Notes: a model not told the origin generated them from the sequence alone. 64,000 bases of DNA from Malachius bipustulatus (GCA_910589415.1 OU342630.1:41634012-41698011), one strand, 5' to 3'. Positions 44,270 to 57,990 are shown, numbered from the stretch's first letter. Program-made: numbers and translations.

Positions 44270-44303
44270 ACGTGTTTCGCAGCTTTTAAAGTAGCATCTT
44301 CAG
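44270..44303 (-). ncRNA. Hammerhead-like motif CTGAAGA...GAAAC (copy)
   Basis: Minus strand: CTGAAGATGC, TACTTTAAAAGC, TGCGAAACACGTGTA. It is the same layout as 54154-54191 and the 34820 palindrome. The core has A in place of the usual T (CTGAaGA), so it is probably not catalytic. Confidence 0.35.
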
Positions 44304-44309
44304 TAGGCA

Positions 44310-45880
44310 GAGATTCTACAAAGTAAGGGTTGAAAACATAAATTTTAAGTGTAATGTTGTGAAATAAGTATTCTACTGAGAAATTCAAGAAGATAATCAA
44401 AATTGGTTGGTTTACAAAAAATAAAACATAATTTATAAAGCTCATAAAGCTCAAAAATTATGAAATTGTAATTTTTTTGCAATGTTCAAGGCAGTTACCA
44501 TATTTCAAAAGCCAGGCCCATAATGTATTGTACACATTATATTATATTGTATAATAATTTTAAACACTATATTTATTGTATAAAAACTGCTGTGGGTCGT
44601 CTTCTCCGATGAGACCATCGACAGAGTTTGGGGGGATTTGAGTTAACAACTGAAACTTAATTTTTTGACTCATTTCCAAACTGGGTGATTGAGGGATATA
44701 TTGTTCAACGTCCATTCTGCCTGATTCACGTATCACAAACTATTCCGAGTGAAATTTTGATTTACATCGTAATCCATTGAATCATTTATACTCTAAGTAT
44801 CGATCATAGAGGATAGTTCCATTTTTATGCGAGGCCACATCACGCCTGAAGGGTTCAGCGGGAGTGGGAGAACTAAAGCAGGGTCAGATAACACGGATGC
44901 ACTAGACAGCAAACGGCAATATTCTCCGTCATGAATTCCATAGAAAATATATGGGTTTTTGTATCCAAAGCAATTTCAATTTATCGTCAAATCAATAATC
45001 CGCTAATTAGATCAGATCAATGCACAAAGAGTTTTTACATTACCTATTGCAGAGAAGGAATATGGCATTCGGATTACTAGTATTTCACTTTTGTTTGCTG
45101 TCGTCACGTTATTTTCTAATAATAAAATTGATGTTTTCCACCCTTACTTTGTAGTATCTCTCCATAATATGTATAATATATCCAATAAATAACAATTATT
45201 TAATACTGTTTTCCTACAGAGTAACATCCCAAGGAAGCACAAAATGGAATTTGTTTTCATTAGTATAAGTTCTTAAATTTATTAAATTTGTTAAATCCTC
45301 TTAAACTTATTTGACACATACGTGTTTTAGGTTAAGCCAGATTCAGATTCAGTAACATTGTATAACTTTGCAATATACCTCTGCTATACAATAACTTTTG
45401 TTTAAAAACACAGTCGTGTCCACACTTAGTTCAGTCAAAAAAAAATACAACAAATCAACAACTTGCAGCAGCTGTGTGTATAATTTTGCTTATCAAGAGG
45501 AGTATGGAGAGTAAAAAACAAGCGATGAGAATAAAAAAGCGAGGTAAAACTTCTTTTTTTTACAAATTGTCCGAGGGATCCGCTTTTTTTTTTCTCAAAT
45601 CATCTAGTTTTAAGGGAAGCTTGATAGAACGTCCAGGCATCTGTCCTGCTGGAAGGAGCTTCCTGAAGGACAGTTGGACAAACCCGTCAGTCCTGCTGGC
45701 AGTACGCTATTTTTAAATATGAGTTGTCCTGCCAGAAGGACGTGGAAAGCTTCCGGCAGTACAGAAGAACATACCATAGGCGGGTTAGATGATTAATTTT
45801 TTATTTTTAAGAAATAAAAATCTAGTTTACTAAGTAACGTATTTATTCATAAAAAAACAATCTTTAAAATATAAAATAAA
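44310..45880. other. No gene recognised
   Basis: AT-rich; cctgctggcagtac-type words recur between 45630 and 45770. The frame at 45474-45716 has no known motif. Confidence 0.35.
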
Positions 45881-46168
45881 ATTCTCCGCTCGTATCGCGC
45901 TGAAATCCTCGCAACGTTGCCACATACAAGTCGTTCTCCAAATTCTCGCTTCCACTAAGTGAGATCATTTGGTCAGGGTAGGTATTTTTTCCCTGAAATA
46001 TCAAGAAAATTAAAATTTTCCTTACCTGACTTCTTTCATTTTCTTGAAATTTTATTAAGGACAAAAATACCTACACTGACCAATGACCTCACTTAGTGGA
46101 GGAGAATCTGGAGAACGACTTGTATGTGACAACGTTGCGAGGATTTCAGCGCGATACGAGCGGAGAAT
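45881..46168. repeat. 288-bp foldback repeat
   Basis: attctccgctcgtatcgcgc pairs exactly with gcgcgatacgagcggagaat; the arms continue through cgcaacgttgccacatacaa and gtcgttctcc. The spacer contains a second pair, gtcagggtaggtattttt / aaaaatacctacactgac. Confidence 0.85.
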
Positions 46169-46169
46169 G

Positions 46170-47086
46170 TTCCATAAACGTAAAATACCTAACCTATAAT
46201 AAACTAGCGATACGTAGCCTGTATAGCGTGTAATACCGAACTATTATTATTAGCTATTTCTATATATAAGTTATTTTCAAGCTCCGAATTAATTTTATTA
46301 TTTTATTACATATTATGTACTTTTTTATATATTGTCTACTTACCATGTTTTTTCAGCAATTTAATATAAATTTTAATTTTCTCATTATCGAGATCCCATA
46401 GAACGGTAGCAACAGACCCACTTATGTTCGTTATAGTTTCATAACACTTAAATAATTTTCTCCAAACACTGACTTACACCATTGGTAATTGGGTTTTTTA
46501 TCAAAACTGGTCGCTTTTGTGCTGACTCTATCATCAATATGATAAGAATTTTGTAGAGACATATTATTTGTACCTATTATGCATAGATGGGTACTTTACA
46601 CGCCGCTGCAACTGCGTACACTGATGAATAAATTATACTTCACCTCGTATCTTTGTTACTAAAAGTCCTAACGAGTTGAGACTTGCACATCAAATAGGCA
46701 AAATTTTACTACGGAATCAATGGTAAATATTTCATCCTTCAGGGAGGTCGAGATCCCATTGAAAACAACGGTGTCTGAATTGGGTACTGCTAGCAGGACA
46801 GCGCGTACTGCCGGTAGGACGCTTGGACACTCTATCATTTCCTTCCAATATAGAAATTTTCCTAAAATTCGAAGTTATTTACAATCCTCCGGAGCCAATA
46901 AAAGTAATAAAATAGTAAATAATAGATAAAGTTATAAATAATAGTTACTTATGCAACAAGTACATAAAATAATTTTATATTTTCATCGTGGACCAACAAA
47001 TAAGTAGGTACATATCATTTTTAATAAAATGAAATAAAAATTCATTCCTGTTTTATAGACTGAATAATAAATGTCTCAATTTAAAT
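46170..47086. other. No gene recognised
   Basis: AT-rich; nothing beyond a gtactgccggtaggac word near 46806 similar to those at 45640-45770. Confidence 0.35.
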
Positions 47087-47670
47087 TGGGTCCGCAAACC
47101 CACCATTTTCGAGATACAGAGGGTGCCAAAAAAATATTTTTTTTTCGGTTTTATGACGATATATCTGGAACCGTTTAAGACATTTATTTATCATTAATAT
47201 TATTGACTTTTTTTAGCGCTACTCAAATAACTTTCCATATGCTGTGGCGGATATTTTTGGGTTGCTTGAAATTTGTTTGCCCCTAATTTGTGTGACACTA
47301 GGAAAATTGGCATTATGGAGGTACACGTAAACTGCCAATGTTTTCTACATAAAAAAGATGCTCTTGGTCAAAAGCTTTAACGTGAACTGTTTTCGAGAAA
47401 AAACGGCATTTTATGATGAAAACTATAAAAGTAGCAGCATGTTTTGTTGTGGACAAAAACATTAGGTACTTGTTTTTGATAATTTTTTTTTTATGATTTG
47501 TTTCACTTTCATATAAAAAAATAATTAGCTCTTAAAAACGTAGGTACTATTAATCATATGATATAGTTCAGTTTTATATCTCAAAATCTTTCTAAGATAT
47601 TGTCAAATAACTGATTTTTTTTTTTGACACTCTGTATCTCGAAAATTGTACATTAGCAGACCCATATTAA
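47087..47670. mobile_element. Inverted-repeat element with inner and outer shells
   Basis: The inner terminus CAGAGGGTGCCAAAAAAATA (47117, after TA) pairs with ...gacactctg (before TA). Outside it gggtccgcaaacccaccatt and ttttcgagata also find inverted partners (tatctcgaaaattgtacatt, agcagaccca), so two concentric layers exist. Confidence 0.75.
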
Positions 47671-48226
47671 TGGGAGCTTTTTCTCAGAACGCGCCAAGGA
47701 ATCACACTTTTAATTTTCCGACAGATGTTTTGAAACAACTTCTATAAAATGTAAGAAAAAAATTTCAAGGTTGATATAAAATATTGTGAGCTTCTGGATT
47801 TATATAAATTTCCTTGTTTGCTCCGGCTTGGATGAAAATTTCGCTTTTCTAAATTTTTGCTGTTGCTATATAAAACTTTCGGAATGAGTATGAAACTTGT
47901 TTTGTCCGCAGAAAATCAAATTTCCGCTTGCACAAAATAAACTCTTTAAACTTGTGAATATTTTCAACTAGTAAACAGAATTTACGGTTATGATTCTCAT
48001 TCAATTTTCTCTCTAAAAGGCGTAAAACTTTTAGAAGGCTATTATATTCTTGTTGAAAAACTTGTTAAATGGACGCGAAGCATTTAATAGCTATTTACAT
48101 ATGTTTAGTCAAGTTTTACATCATAATCGTAGATAATATTTTTGTGAAAAGCAAGACTTGCGGCTTAAAACAATACGACATAATTTATATCACAAAATAC
48201 CTACTTGTAGTTTTCCTCGAAATATA

Positions 48227-49488
48227 CAGGGTATTTCAATAAAAAGTCCCAAGCCAATTATTTCGTAAACTAAATGTGAATTCTGTAAACGCCAGTTTTT
48301 AGCCTCTATGATTGGCTTAACAACTTAGTAAAAAATGTGTTTGAATAATACAAGATGTAGGTGGCGCCACGGTGCAAATACTTTTTTTTTGATGACGAGA
48401 ACTTTTAAATGTTGTGGGTCTTAAAGAAAATTAATTTTTGATTGAATTATGTCCCATAAAATTTTTTGATAAATTTAATATGAACGGAGATATTTGGGAT
48501 TATTATTTTTATATTTTTATTTTTAACGAGTATTTTAATTATAAAAATTTTTAATATCTTTTAGCAGATTTTAATTTAATTGTGGTAATACAAATTTAGT
48601 GACAAACGCTCGTGTAGCGCTAAATTATTTCGTCCAGTGACGTCTCAGGGGGCGCCTTTACAAATAATATTGGCCAAAAATAAGACGCCACTGAATTTTT
48701 GGTAATTTTTATATTTTTTTCGGATTAAGCATTTATTGTTTCGTTTTCTAGAACTAAAAATGGAAACAATTTTACTGCATATCCATGGAAAAAAATCATT
48801 CAAAAATAATTAACATTATTAACACTCAGTGTAAGTGTCAGTATTTTCAATTCCTTCATTTTTAAAATAAAAATAACAATTTTTCCATGTATATGCACTA
48901 AAATTGTTTCCATTTTTATTTCTTGAAAACGTAGCAATAAGAACAATTTAACAGACAAGAAAAGGATATTTTTAGTTGCTTATACCGAAAATGATATAAA
49001 AATTGACAAAAATTTAGTGGAGTCTTATTTTTGGTAAATATTATTTTTGTTAAGGCGGCCTCTGAGACGTCACTGGACGTAATAGTTGAGCTACACGAGC
49101 GTATCACTAAAATTTGTATTATTACAATTAAATTAAAATCTGCTAAAAGATATTAAAAATTTTTATAATTAAAATACTCGTTAAAAATAAACATAAATAA
49201 AAATAATAATCCCAAATACCTCCTTGCATATTAGATTTATCAAACAATTTTATGGGACATAATTTAATCAAGAATTAATTATCTTTAAGACCCACAACAG
49301 TTAAAAGTTCCTGTCATCAAAAAAATTATTTGCACCGTGGCGCTACCTACATCTTGTATTATTCAAACACATTTTTTACACAGTTGTGAAGCCAATCATA
49401 AGAGGCTAAAAATTGGCGTTTACAGAATCCACATGTCACTTTTAGTTTTCGAAATAATTGGCTTGGGAGTTTTTAATGAAATGCCCTG
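48227..49488. mobile_element. 1.26-kb palindromic element
   Basis: CAGGGTATTTCAATAAAAAG at 48227 after TA; inverted ...aatgaaatgccctg ends at 49488. Long arms pair (gtaggtggcgccacggtgca / tgcaccgtggcgctacctac; gacgtctcag / ctgagacgtc), with minor indels, so it is older than 7659-9309. Confidence 0.85.
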
Positions 49489-49489
49489 C

Positions 49490-50879
49490 ATAATCTAAAT
49501 TGTTCAGTTTAAATAGGTATGTGACAACTTATGACCTATAATAAATATCTTACTTAGGACACTTGTCCTGACTATTGTCAAATAACACCAATAGTTACGA
49601 AAGATATGACCGGTGGTCGACCTTAGTGAAACACTGCGTATAAATAAACGAACGGCTATGTTAAAAAATGCAAATAACTGGCAGAAATTTGCAACTTGGA
49701 ATGGAGTTTCTCTCTGTAATCTATGCGGCAAGACATTTATTTGGTTTTGATACAATCGATGAGAGCCAAAATGCGCTTACTTCATCACTGATGTGTGCAT
49801 TTTAGAGGTATGAGATTTCCATCCCTCGCATCATAGAAATCCTGTATTTAGGCGACCAAGTCCGGAAATGACTGTATAAATGTTGTTGTTTGGAAAAATG
49901 CAACAAATCCGGTGTACCTAATCACTTCAGTGAACAGAACTGAACTCATCAGATCTGCCTAGCAATGCACATTTAACTACCACGGACAATAATACCAAAT
50001 GGCGCTTTGACGAAAGAACAAATAAAAACAACGAACAGATTAGAATAGGTCGTATATATACCTATATATAAAATGATGTGGAATCTCATATAGGATGCAA
50101 TCAATACTTACCTGTTACTGGGATTTTCTGGGCAAAAAATGCACCCAGCCCCATCAGCAGACAGTCATGATTGCAGGAAATATACGGAGCTAAGAATTTC
50201 CGTATACCTGGAAGTTTGTCAGGTCAGTTCAGGTTACTAAGATCACACGGCCGTTCGTGTGACTACCAAGACGCTTTTTCTCAGTAACCACGTTAGATAT
50301 CGAGTTAAAAATTATACCCAATACTAAAGTCTACAGCTTCGTAGATCCTATAAACTCGTAATATGTTTTTAATACCCACTGAACGAGGATTCCTCGATTT
50401 CTATTCGTGTTATTATTTTGTTTCATTTTTCAAACTTCGCTTATTTCCACTTGATACCTACGCCTGTGACCAAATGTGCCAAAAATATGACATTCAGCTA
50501 TTCAAACATAATCGTGTTAAATAAACGTCAACGAGTGAATGCGCTACCCTAGTAAGCGTTAGTGTCGGTAATGCAGGTTCCCTCTACAACTATACTGCCG
50601 TGCTACGGAAGAAGAACGTATGTGCATTTTTTTCAAAATTCGAATTTTTGGTGTTTTGGATGTTTCATGGTTAGTTCTATCAAATAAAAAATAAATGAAG
50701 AAAACATTTTCGAAAATGACCGAACAAATCATTTTTGAATTTTGACGGTTTGTAATTTTCTGTTCACATTCAGCAATTTACTACGCAATAGAAACGTATG
50801 TGTATGAATTTCTTCCCATTTTTACCGCATGTGGAAATAATTGGATAAAGCGTTTAGAAATACTACACTTTCTCTAAAT
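49490..50879. other. No gene recognised
   Basis: AT-rich. The frame at 49504-49755 lacks any known motif. Confidence 0.35.
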
Positions 50880-51196
50880 ACTCAAATGGGTTTAAAGTTG
50901 GAAAATTGCGATTTTCACTTGTTTATAACTCATAGCCTACTCAATTTAAAATGCAACTATAAACAATATTGTTATTACATTTTCTCAGACAATCTGAAAA
51001 TGCAATAAAATATAGGTGTCCCATTTAAAAAAACAAAGATGGCCATTGCTTTCGCCATTTTTAAATGTGCTGCCATCTTGGTAATATTTCATTTTGACTC
51101 GTTATTAGGTATGTTGCCTAAGTTTCAAATTTCAGATGCCTAGATCATTTGGAAGTCGAATTTTTTCTAATGTGGCGTTTCAATCAATCACCCTGT
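50880..51196. mobile_element. Half of a CAGGG-type palindrome
   Basis: gattttcacttgtttataac, cagacaatctgaaaatgcaa and aggtgtcccatttaaaaaaa match the right arms at 17830-17950 and 19185-19560. It ends caatcaccctg before TA. The left arm is missing. Confidence 0.7.
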
Positions 51197-54100
51197 ATGT
51201 TCATTATGTTCATTATGTTCATCCCAGGCTATGGCAGTCATGTCGCAATCTGTATAGTACAATCGACGTCAAATTGATTAGAAACATCCATAATCTTTAA
51301 AAATATAGCTTGTCGAAGGTAGTTCAAAAAAGCTCAGTATCCGAAGAGGTACTAACGTAATTCAAATTTTTCTATAGCCAACTCCGAATTTGAAAACAAC
51401 TGGAATGGGGTATAAAGGCATAAATTTTAATGTTAGAATTAGGTTTAAAATGTGTCGTATTGTTATGAATCTATGAATGATAATATATCGAGTTTGAACC
51501 AAATTTTTTTACGAACAGGGCAAAGAGTTAAATTTCATGTCGCCATGAATAATTATTATGAATCTAAGATGATCTGTTTTTGATTGAGAAAAGCCATGAT
51601 GACCAGTTCTTCCAATCCATTTCACGATGTAGAAATAGCATGACCTGATCGTTTCATCCGTTGGTAACTGCCGATCAAAGTGCTTCACATACACTGTGTC
51701 GCAGTTACATATCCATATTCCATATTGTCGATCCGTGTCCTATATCTCGAAAACTAATTACATTTCTGACTTTGTAGTGTCCATTATTGAGACCAATATA
51801 AAAGCTACCTGCTATACCTTTTTTAATTCATATCCACATCTCACCAGTTTTCTAATCAGAGATTCAACTTTCAACTGGTGTTCCAACACCAAGAGTCATA
51901 ATGTTGGAAATATTGGAAATATACTCGTAACTATAAAAACTTCAGCAGTCGGTTGTTATGATGCCTGCCAAATTTCCTATTATCATTATGATTTATTGAA
52001 ATAGACTATTATGAATAAAGAACGGGGTACTTGAACCACCCTGTATGCCCTGTTACACTTTTCGACTGGGCGGTGGAGAGTTGAGTAAAAATTTAGAATT
52101 TAGGTCTCTTGTTATAAAGTTTTCATCCTAGAGTGTAGGAACTGGGGAGTCAGATGCCAGTTATTTATACTAGCTGCAGAAGTTGTTCTACCTCTGTAAT
52201 TACAAACGGGTTCACTACTTAATGTAGCATAATAAAGGATTCTACGCAAGTAATATGTTACCTAGTTTCAAAACCGTATACTGTTCAAGTGACTACAGGG
52301 GATTCATACTAAATACGACACTCACAATAAAACACATGTTTGTGGTAGAGTGTGAATACAAAGTGTCTAATTAAGGTCAACAACATACATTTAAAACAAA
52401 AAACATTTTCCAAATAGACGTCATTCGATGATTATTCATCTTCGCCATCTGGGTCCGCTAATTTTTTTATTATCCACATCATCCCTATAAAAGGGTTTAG
52501 GACGATAATTAGCTGATTTCATACTACTTTTGAGATCAACCGAATAGTATGTCTGGCTATTTTTTAAGTCAACTCCAACAGTTCATTCAGAAATTTTGCT
52601 CCAGTAATAATTTTGAAAGAATTTTTTGTTCACAGATCTAAATTATATGTTTAAGAAATATGGATGCTATATTTCGATGCTCTTTTGTGAAAAAGTATAA
52701 TAAAATATAATTTTTCTACTCTTATTGAATAATATTCCAATTATTAGAGCTATTTGGATGAATTATGAACGTTATTATTAATCAGGTATCTGTTGAATTA
52801 TAGTGCATATTTCCCGGCTCTTGTCTTATTTTGGGAGTGGAAAGGTTTGTGAAATAATCGAAGCATAGCGGAGCGAATTGAACAAATTCACGAACAAAAT
52901 AAAATCACTTTTAAGACGAATATCATACAATGGTTTTTTTAAACCTGCTCTATTTTGATAATAAAATTGATGAATTTAGAATGACACTCAACTTCAAATT
53001 GCATTTCAAAATATTCAAGTACAAGTAACCGTTGCCAACGCTATGGTTACTAACAAATGCGTGTATACAAATAAAACAGACGCTATAATTATTATTATTA
53101 ATTGCAATTTCTGAACAATTATTATTGTCTTGTATTCTTGACTAGGTATTAATTTTTTATTATAATGTTTGCCAGTAATAAAAAGAATATGAAAAAATCT
53201 TATTACCTACCTATAATTTGAGATGAGGTGAGATGGGGTGAGGGCAGGGCGGAGACACGATGCGTGCCGCGCTAGCTTTTGGCAACACCTTGAATACATT
53301 AGTTGAACGCCCAGCAATAGTTTCAGAAGCAGCCGTTTTAGAAACAACGGTTCAGTGGTTAGGAGTTTCCAACGCTCCTATACTCTGTAACCAATACTTG
53401 AAACATTGTGTTGTTATTTAAAAAAAAAAAATAATAATAATAAATAATAATAAAGTTCCTAAAGTATATTTACATTTTCCTAAAAATTTGGGAACAAAAT
53501 TAAAACCTTAACTTATCATAATTCTAATAATCTTCAAATAGATGTCTAGGTGTAAAACTGTGGAAGCACCTTTGATAAATTTCAGGATTCCACTCCATGA
53601 GCCTGTCAGTCATCTGTCTAGTACTTACCTGGAGGTACTGAGAGAGAATTTACATTTGATAAATAGTTCGACGTAACCCTTTTCTGTCTCAAGCGGTTAG
53701 AACACTGACACTCTCAGGAAGAGATGGATTAAATCCATTTAGTTTGAAACATTTTAGTATTTCTTATAGACTCATTGGATTTATGCTTTCTGTATATTTC
53801 AAAAATTCAGTCGGCAAAATTTGCTGCTAGACATCTGCACTCCTAGCTCATTGTTATTGTTATTAGAAATAGTCAGTTGTTTGTCGTTGTCAAATAAAAT
53901 AATAATTATTATTTGTTAGTATCAAGGGTAGACTTGATATAAAAAACTTTGCATTCCTTTTCTAAATAAAAGCAGTGAACATTAAAGCTGAGTTGTTCTT
54001 TGATAACCATCTAATTAATCCATTATGTTTAACCCTGAGTTGGTAGAATATCTGCATACTTGTAGATGATAAATAAAACACTAATGTTTTAAAATTTTAT

Positions 54101-54609
54101 TGTATACTGATGGATATTGTATACTGATGGATATTGTATATTATCGATGTTATACGTGTTTCGCTACTTATAAATAAAGTATCATCTTCAGACATCTGTA
54201 AATTAATAAAATTATTGATACTTTTATTTATCGTCCATCCAAACCCATTGGAGAAATAAAATAATGATCAAGTTCAATTTGCAACTGTCCATTTTTCTAA
54301 TTTATTAACTCTTCATGAACAGTTCTATATTTTAATTACACACTTACTGCATAAAAACTCAACGATCGATGCTGCTGTTAAAGCCTTTCGAATGCAAAAT
54401 GAAACCTATAAGCCATTAATCCTGTAACGTGTTAACTGAAAATAGATGTGATATTATTTTATTTAAAGTTGTGTGTTTCACATTCTTGTTTCAATAACCC
54501 TAATACAAACATTTATCACCCTAGTGTTCGATATTAAAATAATTTTCATATGTAAACATTGAATATATTATCCTCGGAAGCGGCATTCATAATCAACTTT
54601 CCATTTCAG
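51197..54609. other. No gene recognised
   Basis: Mostly AT-rich. A worn CACCCTGTA terminus lies at ~52039. A hammerhead-like motif is listed separately at 54154. The frame at 51696-52004 shows no known domain. Confidence 0.35.
54154..54191 (-). ncRNA. Hammerhead-like motif CTGAAGA...GAAAC (copy)
   Basis: Minus: CTGAAGATGATACTT, TATTTATA, AGTAGCGAAACACGTATAA. Stem ACTT/AAGT plus flanking pairs. Further on, gtgttttatttatcatc follows at ~54080, as also near 43995, so both belong to one retroposon family. Confidence 0.35.
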
Positions 54610-55005
54610 ATCTTTTCCTGCTATCCATCAAGAAGTCGAAGGGGACAAACTTGCGACGATGCAAAAAGAGTTCAAAGTCGCCAGGCCAGGCTCTTCTTCA
54701 TAGAACATCAAAAGTCTTGAAAGCCATTCTTATTGCGGAATCGTTGCAAAATATACGAAATCAATCGCTTACCAGCTTACCATAGACAGTCATCTGTATG
54801 GAAATTCAAACCTATGGAAGAAGGTTCAAGGACTCCAATCGCAGTTACCTCTTAGTCACTGCTCGAATAAAGAAGAGTTGCCAATATACAGTGCCAAGTG
54901 AACGTAATTCTGATCAATTCTGATTCAATTTTTAACATAAAGGTGTAACAGTGAAAGCGCGGACTCTAAAGAACAGACAGGCCTAATACGAGGGCGCCAT
55001 GAGCC
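54610..55005 (+). other. 5' UTR (internal exon) of the putative glutamate receptor gene
   Basis: A consensus acceptor (aactttccatttcag) ends at 54609. The sequence after it is less AT-rich and leads without another splice signal to the start codon at 55006. An upstream ATG at 55000 is out of frame and gives only a short peptide. Confidence 0.4.
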
Positions 55006-55081
55006 ATGAGGTGGGGCATTTGGGGGGCCACGCTGGTGTTAGCAGGACTCTCCTACGCCCTGCCCCCGGTAGTTAAGATAG
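55006..55081 (+). CDS. First coding exon, putative kainate-type ionotropic glutamate receptor
   Basis: MRWGIWGATLVLAGLSYA is a signal peptide (basic start, hydrophobic core), followed by LPPVVKI and the first base of a Gly codon, then the strong donor GTGAGT. LPPVVKIG is how the mature amino-terminal domain of insect kainate-type receptors commonly begins, and a phase-1 intron right after it fits a signal-peptide exon. These receptors are postsynaptic cation channels gated by glutamate. No following exon was found up to 64000, so the intron is at least 8.9 kb. Only 25 codons support the call, and other secreted proteins are possible. Confidence 0.5.
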
Positions 55082-55920
55082 GTGAGTTATGGCTTCACTT
55101 TACGGGACATTTAGCACTGATTATTGTGCTCACTGTTCACTCTTTCATTGCCCTGGGGGTTTTAAATGGGTCACGGGAATGCATGTCCGGCTATTCGGGA
55201 TATGGAAGATTTTTCATAATATTTGCATACGTGAATGCAAAATTATGCAATTTCAGGTGTTAAGCAGCTACTTAAAACAAAATGAACAGTTTATCCAGCA
55301 TAAGAGTGAGCAATTTAAGTTTTTAAAGTTTGGTTTTTATGATATTTTGAATTAACAAATTTTAAACGTTACCACTAATAGACTGCTGGATAAAAAAGTC
55401 CGGACAGTAAAAAATAGACTTCGATATTTCAAGAAAAATTGAGGATAAGGATTATTAGAATTTGACCTTGGAGTGAACAATAATTATTATTAGTTACGAC
55501 TTTTTGTTATATCCCATTAGTAGGCTAATTGATTGCGAAACGTAAAAGTGTCCAGATTTTTTTGTCCAGCAGTGTAAAACGCTAAAATAAAGACCTTCGA
55601 CTGGTCCAATCTTGGCAAGTTTTGGCTCAAACGCAGAGATACGTATAGGTATATTTACCGGCGTTTCCGAGTTGGACGAAATTACCTGACCTGACCCTTC
55701 GACTCTAGTTATTTGCATGCTCTTGTATGGCTACGTTGCCAGATTTTAGAGAAATTCCGATTTTCTATATTAAATGACATTGAAAAAATAAATAAATAAT
55801 ATTAATACTTGATGTATTATTTTTTTAAGTTCTCTCAAATACATCATCAAGCCCTTAGTGAATTAACAATTATTTTATACTATACATACAGCAGAAACAT
55901 GAAACATCAATAAAAAAAAC

Positions 55921-56000
55921 TCACCGGTAAGTCAGGTCTTTGGTCAGGGTAGCTTTTTTTTTCTTTTTTTTCCACCTGACCAAAGACCTGACTTACCGAT
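55921..56000. repeat. 80-bp hairpin
   Basis: tcaccggtaagtcaggtctt/tggtcagg pairs with cctgaccaaagacctgactt/accgatga around a T-rich loop. gtcagg-tagg words also occur at 45974 in the 45881 foldback. Confidence 0.7.
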
Positions 56001-56167
56001 GACGCTAAAGTGCAACATATCCATAGGTAGGTACGTGCAAATGACACAAGACATCACTAATCGCAATACAAAAATGTCAAGTCAAGTTAGCACTTGACAG
56101 AGAGATAATTACTAGAAGCTGGCTATATGCACAAGGGTGCCCAAGCCATTGAAGAAGAAGAAGAAAT

Positions 56168-56840
56168 AGGACACCCTCTATATTATTACATCTTCAAATT
56201 ACTTGAGAAAAGTAAAAAAGAATGGTTTGTAAAGTTAAAGTTTGTAATGAGTGATTTATGAGTTATAAACAAATGAAATTCGCGATTTTCCATTTTCAAA
56301 GCACCTTATCTTAAAAACACCTCAAGATAGAGGAAAACGGCTTACATGTTCCTATCTCAATTTTTCATTTAGTATCCTATCATGTAGCTGAAATTTTTAT
56401 ACCTGGTGATAAAAAGAATCAATTTTTTTACTACTTTGTATAAAAATTTCATCCATCCAATAGGACACCAGATGAAAATTTAAGATAGGGACATGTAAGC
56501 CGTTTTCCCATATCTCGAGCCGTTTTCAATATAAGCTGCTTTGAAAACGGAAAATCGTGATTTTCATTTGTTTATAACTCATTAAATTGCTCATTACAAA
56601 CTTCAACTTTACAAACCATTCTTTTTTACTTTTCTCAAATAAACTGAAGATGTAATAATATAGAGGGTGTCCTATTTAAATAACAAGGTTGTATGGCGTA
56701 CAGCAATATTGGGCCATCCTGAGTATTTGAAAATAATTATACAAACTGCACTTTACCCTCCCATTTACAACACTTTTCGGTGCATTTCGATATCTTTAAT
56801 GGTGTAGGTAGAATCGAGTTTTCCATCTTAGGGGACTCAC
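56168..56840. mobile_element. Palindromic element, left outer shell missing
   Basis: Inner palindrome 56168-56668 (aggacaccctctatattatt / aataatatagagggtgtcct) holds the shared core (aaaacggcttacatg / catgtaagccgttt). An outer right shell continues to actcaccctg before TA at ~56840, but no left counterpart exists. Confidence 0.75.
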
Positions 56841-57359
56841 CCTGTATATGGGCAAGGCCGCATGTGTATTTCTTGCCTGTCCAGTTATCTCATATAATTA
56901 TAATATCTCTTATAAATTATCTCTTATAATCCCTTAGTTTCTCGTTTGTCGCCGAATTGAGCCCTGGGACTAGTGAAGAACAAAATCCTTCGCCCAACTC
57001 GGTATCGTCCATATTTACAGGGATCACAGTGTAACTACACAGTTCTTTGTGTTTGAGCCAAAGCCACATATCCGTGGCGTCTCTAGATTATACAAGAGTT
57101 GATTATGATGCCCTGGGGTTTCTTTGGTTGCCCACTAATCATTAAAAACTACAGATTCACTACATATATCGAACACCAGTTAAGACTAAATATTAGTTCC
57201 AAGATTTATCATAGTATGTGTATATGTTCCTGACTAATGTGACATGCCATGTCTTCAGTTTCACCCCACCCCACTGCGGCTATTGAATTAGAACCTAAAT
57301 CCCATAAAAATTTTCAAATATTACATAATCAAAGTGGTTCAATATTACTTTTTTCTCAA

Positions 57360-57990
57360 TATTACTATTATTTTTGTGCCCGATTCCCCATTTTTTCCAC
57401 AGATCCTTTTACACGTCCATAAGGAGAGTTTGGCTGTGTGTATAACTTTTTCCAATGTGTGTCCAAAGTATGGTTTTTATCCAGGATTACTTCTAGGTAT
57501 ACTCCTAGGTTTCCTCTGCAAATTGAATGGTTTCTCCCAGAGAGTTGGAGGCGTTAAACCGTCCATGCTTCCATTTATGGAAAATGATAATATGACAGTT
57601 TTGCGAGGGTTGACTGACATGTGTTCCATCTCGCACCACTGATAAATCACCTCGAGTATATTCTGAAGGACCCTAAAAATGGTCGCGTCAGATCATCATT
57701 TAATTAGAATTATCAAGTCATCAGCATATACCTGAACGTAGACACTCCATAGTGAGGGAACGGCTGATAGATCATCGAAAATACACTAATAAGTGACCAG
57801 AGCAAAGAAGAGAGGACTCCTCCTTGCGGACACCCATTCGCGGACATAAAGTCGATATTTTTCCATCTCATTGAGGTCGTTATAGTTCTGTTTCCAACCA
57901 TACAGTCTTTTGCTTTTGGTTTTCCTCTTTTGTCAATTGTTTTTCCTAGTATGTCAAATGATTTTCTTATTTTTCTATCTATCAATGATT
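57360..57990 (-). pseudogene. LINE reverse transcriptase fragment (I/R1-like)
   Basis: Minus strand: KAKDCMVGNRTITTSMRW then NGCPQGGVLSSLLWSLI (~57835-57800), the RT block before the active site; QVYADDLIILIK (YADD, ~57735-57715); then YQWCEMEHMSVNPRKTVIL (~57640-57590) and a worn KYLGV region. The blocks read in two frames with stops. It lies in the putative receptor intron, antisense to that gene. Confidence 0.8.
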
